A stretch of DNA of 64,000 nt, from positions 38,142,786 to 38,206,785 of the forward strand of contig CM019236.1 of the NCBI GenBank assembly GCA_009741485.1, given 5' to 3'. The stretch's first letter is position 1. Each line of letters starts with the position of its first letter. This DNA is from Malurus cyaneus samueli. Taxonomy: Eukaryota; Chordata; Aves; Passeriformes; Maluridae. Under the pieces are notes generated by a model. That model ran no database searches. It was not told the origin of the DNA and saw nothing but the letters and a program-made list of their open reading frames with translations. The position numbers and the translations under genes are program-made. Below are positions 1-13,200 of the stretch, piece after piece.

Positions 1-79
1 AAACCACAAACCCCCCCAAAAAAACAAAAAAAAAAAAAAAAAAGAAGAGGAGGAAAATGGGGCTTTTTTTTTGGGGAAA

Positions 80-240
80 GCGGAGGGTTCCCGGCGGTGC
101 TGTGCCCGGTGCGGTGTCCGTGCGGGCCCTGCGGCGCGGAGTGGGTGGCCGTGGACTCCGCGCTTCACTAGCCTCTTGGCAGCCGTGGCGTGGGTAGCGG
201 TGTCATTGCAGGGCTAAGAAAACCCGGTTCGTGGAGGTTA
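80..240. promoter_or_regulatory. Edge of a CpG-rich stretch (CpG island shoulder)
   Basis: This GC-rich patch with many CpG dinucleotides stands out against the AT-rich remainder. The likely explanation is that the HABP4 first exon and promoter lie immediately upstream of the window. No core promoter element is claimed. Confidence 0.45.
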
Positions 241-2529
241 ACGCACCCGAAAACCTCTTAGAGAAAGCAGTGATACTTGAGCACGGTCGCGATACGATCT
301 TGCGGGGCGCTTGCAGCCCAGAAGGCCTTTGGATGTGTACATGTAAACTTTAGCAATATCCCCAAGAGATAGGTACAAGAGAATTAACTCATACGCTGCA
401 GCATCTATAACTTTCATGCTCGTTTAAGCAGCCCTGTTGCTGCCTTTCATCTCCTTGGACAGTCTCCTTCAGTGTTTGAAGTTTCTAGACGTGTTTTGTC
501 GGTACCTGTGAGTTTTCTGGCCCCTCAGTGTCTTCAGCGTTCTAACGACTACAGGGGTCCGTGCTTACTTTGCGTTAAGCTTGTATTGGTGCACCAGCCT
601 TTGACTGAAACCTTATTTCCTGGGATAACTCTTTAGCAGGGTGTTCGGGAATGGTCAGCTGCTGGGTTTTGATGGATAATATTGCTTGGGGAAATAGGGA
701 GTTAGTCGGCTTTTGTATCAAAATATGTGTCACGATCCTCTTTCCAGTTATAGCCTTTGCTTGGCTATAGCTCCTTGCTTATGGAGGCGTCTTTGTGAGT
801 CTGTTGCTACTTAACAGATATTGAGCTTTGGGTTGCTGGATTCAGTATCTAAAGTGTCTGAGGCTGGCTGATTGTTTCCAAATACTGAGAATCTCTACAC
901 AAAATATAATGGTTTTGCCCTCTTGTATTGTAAATTCCCATTCCTGTGTAGGAAGCAATGAAGCCTAACACATAATCTGTTATTAAGATGTATTATTCCT
1001 GTAGTAAAAACTCACGTTAAACTGAGAGTAATTAATTTACTGTGTGTTTTAATGCCCTAGAAAAAGGTCTTTGAATCGGGGCTGTTGCTCCATTGAGTTT
1101 TGGCAGCACTACCAATTCTGTTGCTTAGGCTTATGGTTCTTACACTCTTTCCAACAGCAGTTAGTTGACTTGGTGGAGCAGAGAATCTTGCAATGCTAAA
1201 TTTGTGCTAGCTAATGAGCACCTTTGTAGAGGAAGATATCACCAAGTTGTCCCTGTCTTTCTGGACAGTTACATTAAACTAGTCTTTTTGAGTTTTCTCT
1301 GCAGTTATGTGACTTTGTGAGAGATTACTGCCAATAAGACCAATACTCAGATTATAATAGCTTATTTTTTTCAAAGATTACTTTACTGTGATTATCAACA
1401 GAACGTGAACAGCAAAGTCTTAAGTTCTGATAAAAAAGTTTTTGAACGAGAACTGGAGGCTATCAGTAACCTACCAGAACAATGGTAGTATGTGAAGACC
1501 ATCCTTTACTCCTGCTTGCGTATAGGTATCTAAATTCTGTGGTAATACACAGTGGCCCTGTGGAGTGTCTTTGCAATCTTGGTGTTAAGAAGTCTGTTTT
1601 CTTATACAGAGGCAGCAGCATGTGCACCTTGGTTCAATTTCGTGATAATTTATAATGGAGAAAAACCTGCTAACAATAATATCCTTAGGGAAAGGGCATT
1701 AAGATCTATTTTAAGGAGAGTTATTTCTCTTCTATATTTAAAAATGCACTTTCTTCTATAAACATAGTGGCTGTTCTGAATGTTGTGTCTGTCTGTCTTG
1801 GGCTTGTTAGGAAGTAAGGACTGCAAAAATATAGTGTTTAAGGATGCTAAACTGGTATGGATAGTCAAGACTTGGTCTTGACTGTGTGCTCCACCTTTAA
1901 ATGTGCTGTCTTAGCAAGTCTGCTCTGAAGGGCTCAGAACCCTCTGAGTTAGGACATGGTGATGGTGTAGCTGACAGATATTAAGCAGTTAAATGATGGC
2001 TTAAATGTTGAGAGAAAAATCTTGTGGTTTTTTGGAAGGCAGGGGCTCAACTCTTTATTTGGGCTGTAAAAAGTTGATTTGTTACATGGTGTTCAACCAG
2101 AAAAGTTCTGGATTCTAGATAAGACTCAGGGGGCTATCAGCTTGACAACTGAGAATGAGAAATCTCTGGGAAAGGTCTTTGTTTGACATAAAATGTCTAA
2201 TGATGGAAGAGTACACCTCTGTTTGGGGAAATAAATAATGTTTATTTAAATTATGAAACTGTAAAACTAATTGCTAAAAGTTTATTTAAAGAAGTACCCC
2301 AACAATTAAAAAAAACCCAACAGACCCAACTTAAAAGACTTTGTTTCTACACTTTGTTAGTGATCCTCCCCACTGCTCCCCCCCTCCTCCGATTTTTGGC
2401 ATAACTACCTCTAACTTAATTCCACTGATTAGGAATTAAACAGCGTAAAATAGCATTCAGATCTATTCAAACAGCAGAATCAGATTCTGGTAGTATTGCA
2501 GTTAAAATTATGACATTCACTGTATTGTT

Positions 2530-3050
2530 CTAGTTCTTGGAATCATCTCATCACAGAACAGGTTTGAAAGGCCCTTGTTGAAATGGACCTCAAAGGATTG
2601 TCTGCTCCACCTTTTCTTGGGAAAGGCAGCCTTGAAGTCAGCCTTGAATTATCTACCCTGTCCAGTTTTGTTTTGAAAGCCTCCTGTGATGGAAGCTTAA
2701 CCCTGAGGAGGTGGTTTCAGTGAATGATAGTGCCAGAAAGAAATTCTTAACCTAGATGAAATCTTGCTTTTGCAACTTGTCCCCACTGTTGCCACTTATC
2801 TCCATGTGGCTCCTTGTGAAGAAAGCCTTCATCATTGTAGCCTTATAAGTACTGGGGTACTTTGATATGGTTTGTATGAAGTCTTGTCCAGGGAGACATA
2901 GCTCCTTCAGTCTTTTCTCATTAGGCAAACTCACTAGCCTTTTCATAATCTTTTGGATTCTTTTGGATATTCTGCAGCCTGATCATCTTCATAACCCTCC
3001 TCTGGACCCCTCCAGACTGTTTTATCTTGGGCTACAAAAGATCTTGTTAA
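2530..3050 (-). mobile_element. CR1 LINE fragment (3' end, antisense to HABP4)
   Basis: Read on the + strand, it shows the reverse complement of a CR1 3' end. It starts with a GGAATCATCTCATCACAGAA-type tail remnant and runs to the typical TGATCATCTTCATAACCCTC and CTCTGGACCCCTCCAG block. It is diverged and 5'-truncated. Bounds are approximate. Confidence 0.85.
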
Positions 3051-4205
3051 AAGTTTGACAATTTTTGTTTTATTCTAGTATTATTTCTTGAACATATTAA
3101 ATCTGGAAAAAAAGGGTCTTCACCTTTAGAAAGACGCAAAGCAAAGCTAGTATTCTATCTTGCAATATAAAAAAATTTACACTAGACAGAGACTTTTTGT
3201 GGTATTATGTTTCAGTGTTTGGAGTGGAAGATTTAGTCACAAAGTTCTGTAAGTTAGCATTTTTTAATATAGTTCTTCATTGTCGTTTTCAGAGGAATTT
3301 TTACTAAATTTTTTGAGATCTTTTCAATTTGAAGAAAACCTCCTAAGAGGACTTTGCCAGATAATGCAATCATTTGACCTTTAGAATCCAAAGTATTATG
3401 AATTGAAACAACTGTAAGGAGACAACTTTTAAAGCTTTGTTTTTTACAGAGAAAATGGACTCATATTTCATTGCCTTTCAAACGCTATACTTTTGAACCT
3501 TAAAGGTGTATTTTCTCTCTTCTCCCGACTGTTGTTTTGCGATTTTTAGACGGTATTAACTGAGGATTTGTGTAAAGGCTGGTTGTAGGTATTGCAGGTC
3601 TTAAAATTGCACCACTTGATAACTCAATTCATTCTTACCACAGTGACCAAACTGCATTTGCCAGCTCTTTACTCAAAAGACCCAGCTGCAGAGTTTGCAT
3701 TCTTTACCAATCCAGGCAAATTAAATTTGTTGATCATGCAGTAATACAGTGTTCTTTTGAAATCTCTAAACCTTTGTTACTATTACTTTTAAAAGGTTAT
3801 CTTCTTTTGTGTATATATGATGCCTCTGGTAACATTTATATATAGTTCCTGAAGTGTTTTTGAGTTTTTAGTTGTGGTTTTAAAATGGCATAGAAAGTTT
3901 CTATGGAATTTTATCTTAGACTGACTGCAATGTTCATATTTTTAAATAGTTTATCCTGATAGCATTCTTTCTAGGACAGTGTTGTAAGGATTGCCTAGAG
4001 GAAAGCCGTAGTAGGCAATTCTGTAATTCAGTCAATACTGGCATATTTGGAGTCATAATTCTGTTACACTGTAATATAGCAAAATAAGTGCCTGAATGTG
4101 TGAATTTATTTCTGTTTTTGTTAGCATTTCCAGTTATGAAGCTTTGTTGTAAAGGAAAATTAGTTACCCACGTGTAAATTGTTAAAGAAATTTGTTCACT
4201 CTAGG

Positions 4206-4679
4206 TGTCTTACAGCTGAGTCTCAGACATCCAGTTTCTGGGAAAAAAACCCTTTAATAATTCTGTAGTTCTACAATAGGGACAGCTCAAGCCTGGTGCC
4301 TTACCAGAGAGACCCAAAACAAAGAAATCCCTGGGATTTTATACCCTTATCACCTATGCACCTATTCTTTTTGCAGTGGTATTTTTTGTTTTGTGGTTTT
4401 CTCGTTCCTTATCACATTCTTTCTCTGTAGCTGTTTTTATCTGGATGGGTTGTTGCTTCTGATGATAGCCATGACTTCTTAATCTTAGTTTGCTATAGTC
4501 TCAAGGTCTCCTTTCTTTGTAGGGAAACAGTAGCACAAGACTCATTCACCACTTCAAGGTGAAAGTTTGCAGCTTGTGGGGTAAAGTTTCAGGAACTTTG
4601 CCTGCTTCTGCTAAGCAAAACTACTTAGGCAAGAGAATCCAGTTAAAAGAATTCAGCTAACTAAATTCAGTCTACAACA
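4206..4679 (-). repeat. Retroviral LTR (3' LTR of the minus-strand element)
   Basis: On the minus strand it begins TGTTGTAGACTG next to a polypurine tract (plus-strand complement at about 4681-4688). It contains a TATA box (TATAAAA, plus 4337-4343), a polyA signal ATTAAA about 80 nt further (plus 4253-4258), and can end in ACA at 4206. The spacing of TATA box, polyA signal and ends is typical of gammaretroviral LTRs. The exact end is inferred. Confidence 0.6.
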
Positions 4680-5209
4680 GTTCTCCCTTGGTTTTTATTA
4701 ATCTTTCCCATGATCATGTGAGAAAGAACTCAGGAACTCTTTCAAAGCATTTAACTGCTATCCATAATGTTACATATAGTATTATTACAAGTAACAGGCA
4801 TTAAAGCCTAAAGCTTTAACAGCAAAATAATACATTGTAGGACAGTATATGACCATTTTCACTTAGGTTCTAATGTGATTTTTTGTGAAAATACCTTAAT
4901 ACTTCAGTATTACTATTGTGCATGCTTCCTTTTTCTTTCTTGAAACATTTTTGCATTTGTTTAACACACTGAGTAAACCACTGATGTCCAAGAGACTGGC
5001 CCTGGGTATTACTGTTTGGCAAACACTAGTCCAATTGATGACAATCCTAGATGCTGACAAGAGCTATTTCCCAATGTTGTGTATCCCAAAGTACTACTCC
5101 GAACAGCCCATTACAAACCTATCTGACTACAAGTTTGAGTAATTTGATTTTTTATTTTGCATTTTGTTAGAGTCTTTTGTATGATTTAGAGAGTGTACAA
5201 CTGGAATTT

Positions 5210-6010
5210 CCCTCGGAAGCTTGATGGCTACCAACAGCATTTGGATTTAAAATCCATCAGAAATACTATTTTCTGCTGAAACAAGGGACTCTCATTCTTT
5301 CCATAGCATACCCATTGCATGACACACTCCAAAAGCATATTTAGAATCAGTATAAATAGTCACTTGCTAGTCACGTCACCATGAGGCTGCTTTTGCTAAT
5401 TCAATTTATTTGGCCTCTTGGGCCATCACCAAGGGTTGTAAAGGTTCAGTTTCAAGTACCTTGAAGTTTCTTACCAGTGCGTAGTCCATATGTTGTTTTC
5501 CATTTACATAGTAGGAAGATCCATTGGTGAGCAGTATAAGACCTAAGGTCTCTAGAGGATGATTTTGCAGATCTGTCCATAGCTGGCTGGAAAGATGCAT
5601 CTCATAACATTAATGATGTGGCTCACTCTTGGAAGGAACAAATAGTAAAGTTGCTGAAAAACATGACATCCGTTTAGAGTCATAGTAAATTAATGATTTA
5701 AAATCCAGAACAATTTGTGTTTTGAGGGGACAATGTTTGTGTAGCATGTTGTTTAAGAATCAATTCTGCTTCAGGTCACACATAGTTATGTGACCTAGAA
5801 CCAATGTTCCTTTTATAGCTTGGAAAACCCTTTCTTTCTCCAGATTCCAATTCCACCTCCTTAATAACTTCTTTCAGTGGTTTACTTAACTGCCCTAGCT
5901 CTGGTATTTGGGGTATTCAGTACCCTACGGTGCCTAAAAAAATTCCTCACAATTGTTTTCTTTGTTGCTGGTCAGAGTATTTCCACCATAACCTTGAGTC
6001 TACTTTATCC
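5210..6010 (-). pseudogene. Degenerate retroviral pol (RT connection and RNase H remnants)
   Basis: The minus-strand open stretch 5406-5600 carries an RNase H-like TNGSSYYVNGK motif. The usual catalytic Asp before GSS is Asn here. A second RNase H motif, IYTDSKYAFG, follows at about 5350-5380 in another frame after stops. Upstream (5600-6010), RT C-terminal-like residues occur, again interrupted. Frameshifts and stops show it is dead. The ERV1/gamma-like class assignment is inference from motif style. Confidence 0.65.
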
Positions 6011-6067
6011 TTTTGAGTTATACTGGGAAGAAGGATAGTCTTTCAGAGCTGGAGGGGGGTTGCTTCC

Positions 6068-6155
6068 CTTCACTGGTTGATGTGTGTGGTTTTTTTGGTG
6101 TGGGTTTTTTGTTGGGGTGGTTTGTTGTGTTTTTTGGGGTTTTTTTTGTTTGTCT
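6068..6155 (+). repeat. G/T-only low-complexity tract
   Basis: A run made almost entirely of T and G on the + strand. It produces a spurious hydrophobic open frame. Confidence 0.8.
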
Positions 6156-6943
6156 TAATTGTTATTATTTATGGATTAAGCCTAAGCTATCAGTTCTACT
6201 TCAGTGCTGATCTAACTCCACAACTTTGTGAGTATGGTTTTCAACATTTCTAGTATTTTTGGCTCCTTTTGTAAGCTTTTGGTGGTCACACTCTAATAGG
6301 TCAGTCCATTCAGGCAACAAATGTAAATCCAAATCTAGGGTCTGTAAGAGGTCTCTTTGGGGAAGGTCACACATGACTTCCCAATATGCTTATTACAAAC
6401 ACTCTTATTCCCATTTGCTCTTTACAAGAAGTTCACTTCCCTGAGCTTAGGAATTGCATGCCTGCTGCCGCCCTCACATCCTAATGCTCCTTACATTAGG
6501 GAGTGGGAGAAACAGCAAGGTTTCTATTTTATAGTCACTGGTAGCAGCTGCAAGCTGGCTTCATTGTGGTGTTTGTCTAAAGCCAAGGCTTTCTGCACAA
6601 AAACTTTCAAAACTAAACATTTAAAGAAGGTCACACTCTCAGTAGGGGCCGGTGAAGAGCCACAAACTGTAGATACCTCTTTCAAAGCAAAAGTCTTACT
6701 TGTTTGGGGATAGATGATATGGATTGAGAAACTTGCTGAGAGCTAGACAGCAACACTGGAAAGGCAGCTAGATTTTGCTTTATTGTTTTAAAACATTTCT
6801 TTTAATACATAGATATCCAGAGTCTGGAAAACCAATCAATGCAGGTCTTAATGCAAGTTCTGCTTTTCCAATTGCAAGTTCTGTGGCACATGCTTATTAA
6901 AAACACTCGTTTAGAAAGTCTTCTTACCTAAGTGCTGCAGTTT

Positions 6944-6967
6944 GCAAAACTGCAAAACTGCAAAACT
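6944..6967 (+). repeat. Three-copy 8-bp tandem repeat
   Basis: GCAAAACT is repeated exactly three times at 6944-6951, 6952-6959 and 6960-6967. Confidence 0.9.
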
Positions 6968-9755
6968 GATACTAATAGTATTATGGTGGGGGAAATTAAA
7001 ACTACTAAAGTACATTTGGTCTGTATGATTTAGAGTTTTAACAATGTCTTGTAAAACTGAGGGTTTTTTTCTGTAGCACTAATTCTAACTCTAGTATGTG
7101 GTAATTTTAGTATTTACAGATTTTTTCCCTCTGATAATGTCTCAGCTGCTCTTCGGAGAAAAAAAAAAAAACAAAAAACCCTGAGCTTGTTGAAATACTT
7201 TAAGCATCAGATTTCTTTTCTGATTCCTCAGTTTAGAAAGTAAAGTGGTGAGCAACTGAGCCAACAGATTGGGCTGCTGCAGCAGCCTTCCAGAAAAGCT
7301 ATGGTGGAGAGTGGTGGGACACATATTCAGGTGAATACAGATTACAGATGTAATTTTAAGACACAGGAAAACCACTTCAAAGAGAGGCTAAACTAGGTAA
7401 CTAGGAAAGAGTGATCTTCAGTTTTCAGCATGATATTTGTAAGGCTTCATGCAGATAACCCCCACAACTCCAAAGTTTGTGGGCTTTTTTGTAGTTTTGA
7501 AGAAAACAAAACTGTATACCAGTCTATATATGCGAGCAAGCAGACAAAATTAGGGTGCACTTGGAGAGGTAATTAACAAACGTTCAAAGTGTAGCCCAGT
7601 TCTATTTATGTTTTTATATCAGTGCTATACAAGATTGCTCATACTTGGTCTTGATTTTGTTGCCTTGTTTTTTTGTCCCCAAAAGGTACTTGACCTCTGT
7701 AAATTAAACTGTGTTAGGACATACACATAGCAGAGGATTAAAATTGTATACTTACGCTGTCACTGCTGCCAAGCTTCAGTTTGCACTTACAAACCTGCAG
7801 AGCTGGAAAGTTGGACTGTTTTTTGAACTGATTTACAAGCAGGTCCCACAAACTTCTGCCCTGAGGGCGACTTGTCTTACTAGGTGCTTTAATCCACTAT
7901 TTCATGTCTGTCAAACCAGTTAAAGATGGTTTTGTGGCACTTATTGCCTATATAAAATAGTCTTTCTAGTGTTTAAAATCCATCTGCAGTAATTAAAGCC
8001 ACCTACTAGAATCACAGTGAAATAGTCTTGCACTGAAATTAGAGTAGAACAGATCGCTTTGTCCGGTACACTCAGTGCTGGTGACATGTAATACACTGGC
8101 AAATATGGCAAGAAGACTGTTTTTTAAGTACTTCTGAGTGATTCTGGGTAACAGAACTAGACATTTTCTTTTTAGAATGACTTCTGCATCTTCTTTCTTT
8201 TAGCATTGCTTTGCTAGTTCTAAGGAGCTCTTTGAAGCTCAAGGTGAGATTAACACTAAGAATGTAGAGATGTGTGTCCATGACTACTGCATACCTTTCC
8301 AAAGGAATCTTTTTTGAAAAACTGATGCTTCTGATAGCCAATGAGATGATCAAAAATAAATAAAAATGTAGTCTTCTGCTGCATTCAGTTGTGCATTCAG
8401 ATGCAACCAAATAACTAAAATGAAGTCAGAAATTAGTAGTCCTTTTTTTTCACAGCAAGATTCCAATTTGCAATTAACACTTGTATAGTTGGTAGCATAG
8501 TTGAGATGTGTGTAGACCAGATGTTTCCCAGCAACATACACAATTCTGTGTTTTTTGATTTTCCTTTGTGTTAAAATATCATGATTTGAAAAGCTTACTC
8601 AGAAACTGATTTCAAATGTTGTCTTTTATCCAGAGATTGCATCATAATTTGGGAAATGCAAATATGCTCACTAGTCTAAGGATCTCCAAACCTTGAGAAG
8701 AGAGAATTACTGTAATGTATTATGTCAAATTGTTTGCAGTTTAAAGAAAAGCAAAGCTCGAGTTGTTTCTGCACCCAAATAAAAATATCTTCTCGTACGA
8801 CTGTCCTTACTGCATAATAAAAAGCTTTATTTACCACTTGTTCACCAAGTGAATAGTTCTTTGAAGCTTTATCTTTATAGATAGTGTTAGACTTCATCCT
8901 CACCACCTAAGCTTTGATCAGAAATCTTATATGGGCATTTCTATGGGGCTATGAATTAATTTTTATCTTAATATTGTGACATCAAATACCCTTTTTTCTC
9001 TCTATGTGCTGGCAATAGAGACACAGTAGCCAGGACTATCATTTATCAACTAACCCGAGTTCAGTAATTTGCTCAGCATTCCACAGGTACTTCTCATGGA
9101 ATCAGTAGCTCAGTTTTGTTTGAGACCAGCCTTTCTGTTTCTTGCTTCATTGACTTACACTATTGACTGGAAGAGGTGTTGGTTTAAATATAGAGGCCTA
9201 GCAGACAAAAAAGGCTTTCTTGCTTCTGGAGAGTTTTGTCCCAGATAGAGCACAGAATCCGAGAAAATGGGAAAGGAAGCACATAAAGAACCTTAATCTT
9301 CTGTTAGATGGATACAGGTTGAGTGGAAAACCTCAATTTATTCTTTTAAAATGCCCAGTTTCTTTCCATTCATTCTGCCCAACCTGATCCTCTTCAACCC
9401 CAAACAATGGCTGAACAAAACTTGAAAAACTTAGATATATTTAATCCTGGAAAGTGTTTCTGTTCTAGAATTAGTGGTGTTAAAGTCTTTCTACTTACTG
9501 CTTGGGTTTTGGTGAGCAGTCCTTTTTACCCAGAACAGCAGTGTAAGGAGGTGACCCTGCTTGAGTTGTTTGATACCATGGCTATGAGCTTAGAGAATCT
9601 GAAGCCCAGTTTTCTAAATTGTCCTCATCTGGCAGGAGGTGTGCTTTTCATGATCAACACCTGTCCTTCTCTTTCCCTCTCCTTCATTGCTTCTGCCGCC
9701 ATCTTTCTAATGGAAAAATGAGTCTTTTCCAAGGAAGCTTCTCTACCTCATCCTG

Positions 9756-9792
9756 TACTTCATGTTTTCAAGATCCTTGAAAACATGAAGTA
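9756..9792. repeat. Perfect inverted repeat, 17-bp arms, 3-bp loop
   Basis: TACTTCATGTTTTCAAG (9756-9772), ATC, then its exact reverse complement (9776-9792). It would fold into a stable hairpin in the HABP4 intron 1 RNA. Confidence 0.95.
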
Positions 9793-10114
9793 ACAGTTTT
9801 TGTTCTCCTTTTCTGTGACTTAATGTGAACAAAATGAGATTTTTTCTTTAGACTATCTTTTCCCTGACCTATGTCAAAATTGAGAGTGTTTTTGTAGGTT
9901 CATCAAAATGGAAAGGAAAATAAGTAAGTGTCTTTCAAATAAGCAGTGTCTGGCAACATTAGGTATAAGGAATTTTAATATTTTGGTGGACTTGGGATTG
10001 GAGACAGTAAAGGTGAATGCTGTAAGGTGTGATCAACTCATTTCAGTCAGTAGTTTGGTAACTGCAATTGTGTTACTATTGAGCAGTCAGTAATCTGTGT
10101 GTGTGTTTGCATAG

Positions 10115-10262
10115 GCCCAAAGTGGACACCCAGGCGGGGAGAACAACAAGGATTCAGTAACAGAGCTGCAGAGGGGAAACAAGACAAAACTGAATCGAGA
10201 CCATCTTTCAGGGAATACCGTCCCTATGGAGACCAAAGACAAGTAAAATTAACAGTGGAAAG
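10115..10262 (+). CDS. HABP4: HABP4 exon 2
   Basis: The acceptor is TTTGCATAG|GC and the donor AAAG|GTATGT. The first two bases complete a codon split with exon 1. It encodes [12 protein letters not shown] ... [19 protein letters not shown], matching the basic segment before the first RGG box in human HABP4. The exon ends with two bases of an Arg codon. Confidence 0.95.
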
Positions 10263-13200
10263 GTATGTATCATGCAGGGAGAAATAAGGGCCCCACAGAG
10301 GATCTGCACAGGATGGGAAGGAAAAGTAACTTATGTTACATCACAATAGTTGACGTTTAACAAGTTGCCTGAAATTTTTAGCTGTTGCATATAAATCTTG
10401 ATGTGGATGGTGGAGCTATTGTATAATGAAGTTAGGAACATTTGACAGTTTTATAATGTTTTAATTTCTGTAATGGTTTCAGTCTTACCAATAAATAGCT
10501 GATCTTTCTATTCTTGTTTGCTGTAATAATTTCTCCAGAGTTGTCCATTTTTTAACGACTAAATTAAAACAACTGTAGTGTGTGCTGTATAAAGATGGAT
10601 TCTAAAAATTGTGTACTAGCTGTTATAGACTGATGTGTCCTACAGCTGCACAGATGTAACAATATGATTGTTTTTCTTCTTGTTAACTGTTTTATAGAAA
10701 CAAAAATCTAATCTAGTTATTGTCTTTTTTAGACCACTGGAAAGATTAGACTGTGACAGACCAAAAAGAGGTCGTGGTGGAGGAAGAGGTGGAATGCGAG
10801 GTAGAGGAAGAGGTGGTGGAATAAATAGAAGTTTCGATGGCTTTGACCAGAGAGGAAAATGGGAACTTGAAAGACAAAGTAGAAATGATAAAACGTAAGT
10901 GTTCTGTATGGTGTTTCTTACTTAGTATATGAGTAAATAATAGTCAGCACTGCAGTACTGTCCTTTAGGTATACTGTTCAGTTCTACAATATCCAAATTG
11001 GCTGGCAAAAAGTCAATACTGGTTTTAGTTTGAAGGCCTAACAAAAAAGGAAAAAGAGCTCTTACAACTCAGTGAATTGTTTTCCTTTCTAGAGGAGTCA
11101 AAGCAGATGACAGAAAGGGTGGTGGGGGAGCTTGCAACTGCAGAACAGTTAAAGATGATAAGAGGTGCATCAGAGATCATAATTTTCTGTAGCCTACCTT
11201 ACAGCATCATTTTCATCAACTTCATGTCCATTTTGAGTTTCATAGACATTGCTTTCTTTTATTTTCATGATTAATGCAATTTTACAGTTATTTAAACTTG
11301 GCTCTTTCATGATGGTGAGATTAAATTGAAGCAAAAGCATGATGGTGTTTGTTCACTTAAGGCTGCCAGAATCTTTTGACTGCAGCCGTATTGTCTTTTA
11401 ATGGAAATAAGTTACTTTTTTCTCAACAGCAATTAAGTGCGACTCTGGTATTTAATGGAATTACTCAAAATGCTGATTATGAGATTCAAATTCTGTTAAT
11501 GGGCTTATAGTCCAGTCTCTTTTTCTTGAGTTTTGTGGATAATTTCTAAATTGCAAAACTGTAGTACAATTCAGTGTGTTTTTGAAGGTAATATTTAGCT
11601 GATTGTACCACTGAAGTATATTTTAAAGTGCTAAGAAACTAAGAAATCAGTAGCATAATATGATTAATGGCCACTTTGAGTTAAAAAAAAGTCAGGATTT
11701 TTCCATTCAGTTCTGTACATCTCTTAGTGGTACTGGTTTTTGTTCAGATTTGCAAAATCTCACTGATTATGCTGGCTTTTGTCCATTTTTTGCACCAAGC
11801 AATATGTTACTCTTTCTAATAGCTTTTGTTGTCATATACATCTTTAATTGAAGGCTAATGAAGGAGGGAGAAAAGGCACTGCTTTGAACTTATAGCAAAT
11901 ATCTTTGTGTATACATTCATTGACAAAACAGTTTTAAAAATAAAACTTCCTTTTAAAAAGCAATCTAGGTTTTAAACCTTAATGTGTTCAGACAGTCATG
12001 CTGCAAGGTTGAAAAATACAGCCTTGATGAATAATTTTCGGGTCTTGATTCAAATTCTTCTGAATGGTTTTACTAACTTTTCTCTCTTCTACAGAATTTC
12101 ATATTAGGAGTAGATTGGTTAGGTAGTCAGGCTTTTCGAAGGATCGGCTAGGTTAATATAATTCTAAACTGATAATTTTTTGCTTTTGGTCAGATAGTTT
12201 TGTACTATCTTCTGTCAGATATCAGGGATGCTTCATAAAATTACAAGGTATTCAGTAGCCCTTATATTTTTTTCTCCCAAGTTAAGTTTTGGGTTGGTGT
12301 GAGTTTTTTTTGTTGTTTTCTTTTTTTTTTAGTTCAAGTAGCATCAGAACTTTATATCAATGCCTTCTTGTGAAGGGACATAAAATTAAAGTCGAAGAGA
12401 CATAAAATTAAAGCTCTCTGAACAATTCTTAAAGCATGTCTGTGCCCTAATTGTGCTGATTATGCATTGAAGCTAAAAGGTTTTAATTTGAAATATGTGT
12501 GCTTGCTAGTGGAATGAAAATAAGTTACTGCTGTCATTTGACAGTCCAAGTTACCAAAAATACACACTTTTATTCTTTAAATGAAGCAAAAAGGCAAACC
12601 CAAACATCAGTGTTATTCTATAATGATTAGCATTCCTGATTGAGTTATTTCGTCTTCATAAATGTTTTTCAATTCTTTTGTTTAAAGAAAATAGAAGTTA
12701 TGTTTTCCTAATATTCCTTTTGTTAGTTGCTCAGCTAGTTACTACATAGATCTTTCTGCTTATAAACAAAGAGTTTTCCTTTTTTTTTCCTTACCAAGAA
12801 ATTCTGGGAAAAAAAGTGATTTATTGATTCATTTTTTTTCTAGTGTGACTCATGAAGACTTTGTTTTGGTTTTTTGTGTGTGTGTTTTTTTTGTTTACTG
12901 TTTTAGTGGGATGGAACAAACTGCACCTATGGAAGAGACTATGGAAACTCCTGAACAGCCAGGGACATCTGAAGGAGAGCCTCTGAGCAAGTACAGTCAG
13001 ACAAATATTTTCTTTCTAAATGTGAAAGGAGCAATTGATTCTTACTGATGTACTTGTATTGAGGGGCACACTTGAAATGTGAACAGTTAAATTTTGCTAG
13101 TGCACATATTTAAAAACAGAAAGGCTTTGTCTGTATTTGTGAGTACAGAAAATGTATCCCTAATCCTGACTAAAGCTTCATTTATACAGTTGGAGATTGC

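Larger units (their letters stand above)
4206..6700 (-). mobile_element. Decayed endogenous retrovirus fragment (gammaretrovirus-like), 5'-truncated
   Basis: This minus-strand insertion has one recognisable LTR at the low-coordinate end, a purine tract beside it, and pol remnants from about 5200 to 6010. No second LTR was seen at the high end, so the 5' part appears lost. The stretch 6010-6700 may be older gag/protease-side sequence, but this is uncertain. The pol remnant has several frameshifts and stops and cannot encode a functional protein. Confidence 0.65.
1..10114 (+). other. HABP4: HABP4 intron 1 (3' portion)
   Basis: No coding exon of HABP4 was found before 10115, so this is taken as the remainder of intron 1. 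It begins with an A/C-rich tract (1-45) and a CpG-rich stretch, then turns AT-rich. It contains a CR1 fragment (about 2530-3050), a decayed retroviral insertion (about 4206-6700), a GT-rich low-complexity patch (about 6068-6155), a three-copy 8-bp repeat (6944-6967) and a perfect hairpin (9756-9792). Short open frames here show no family resemblance except the retroviral one. Confidence 0.75.

Noticed and set aside
1..250. HABP4 exon 1 inside the window
   Set aside because: The CpG-rich stretch has no frame matching the N-terminal HABP4 sequence and no suitable donor in phase.
6013..6210. 65-codon glycine/phenylalanine-rich frame
   Set aside because: Translation of a G/T-only tract.
6357..6713. 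118-codon + strand frame
   Set aside because: It runs opposite to the retroviral remnant, with no recognisable domain. Likely chance.
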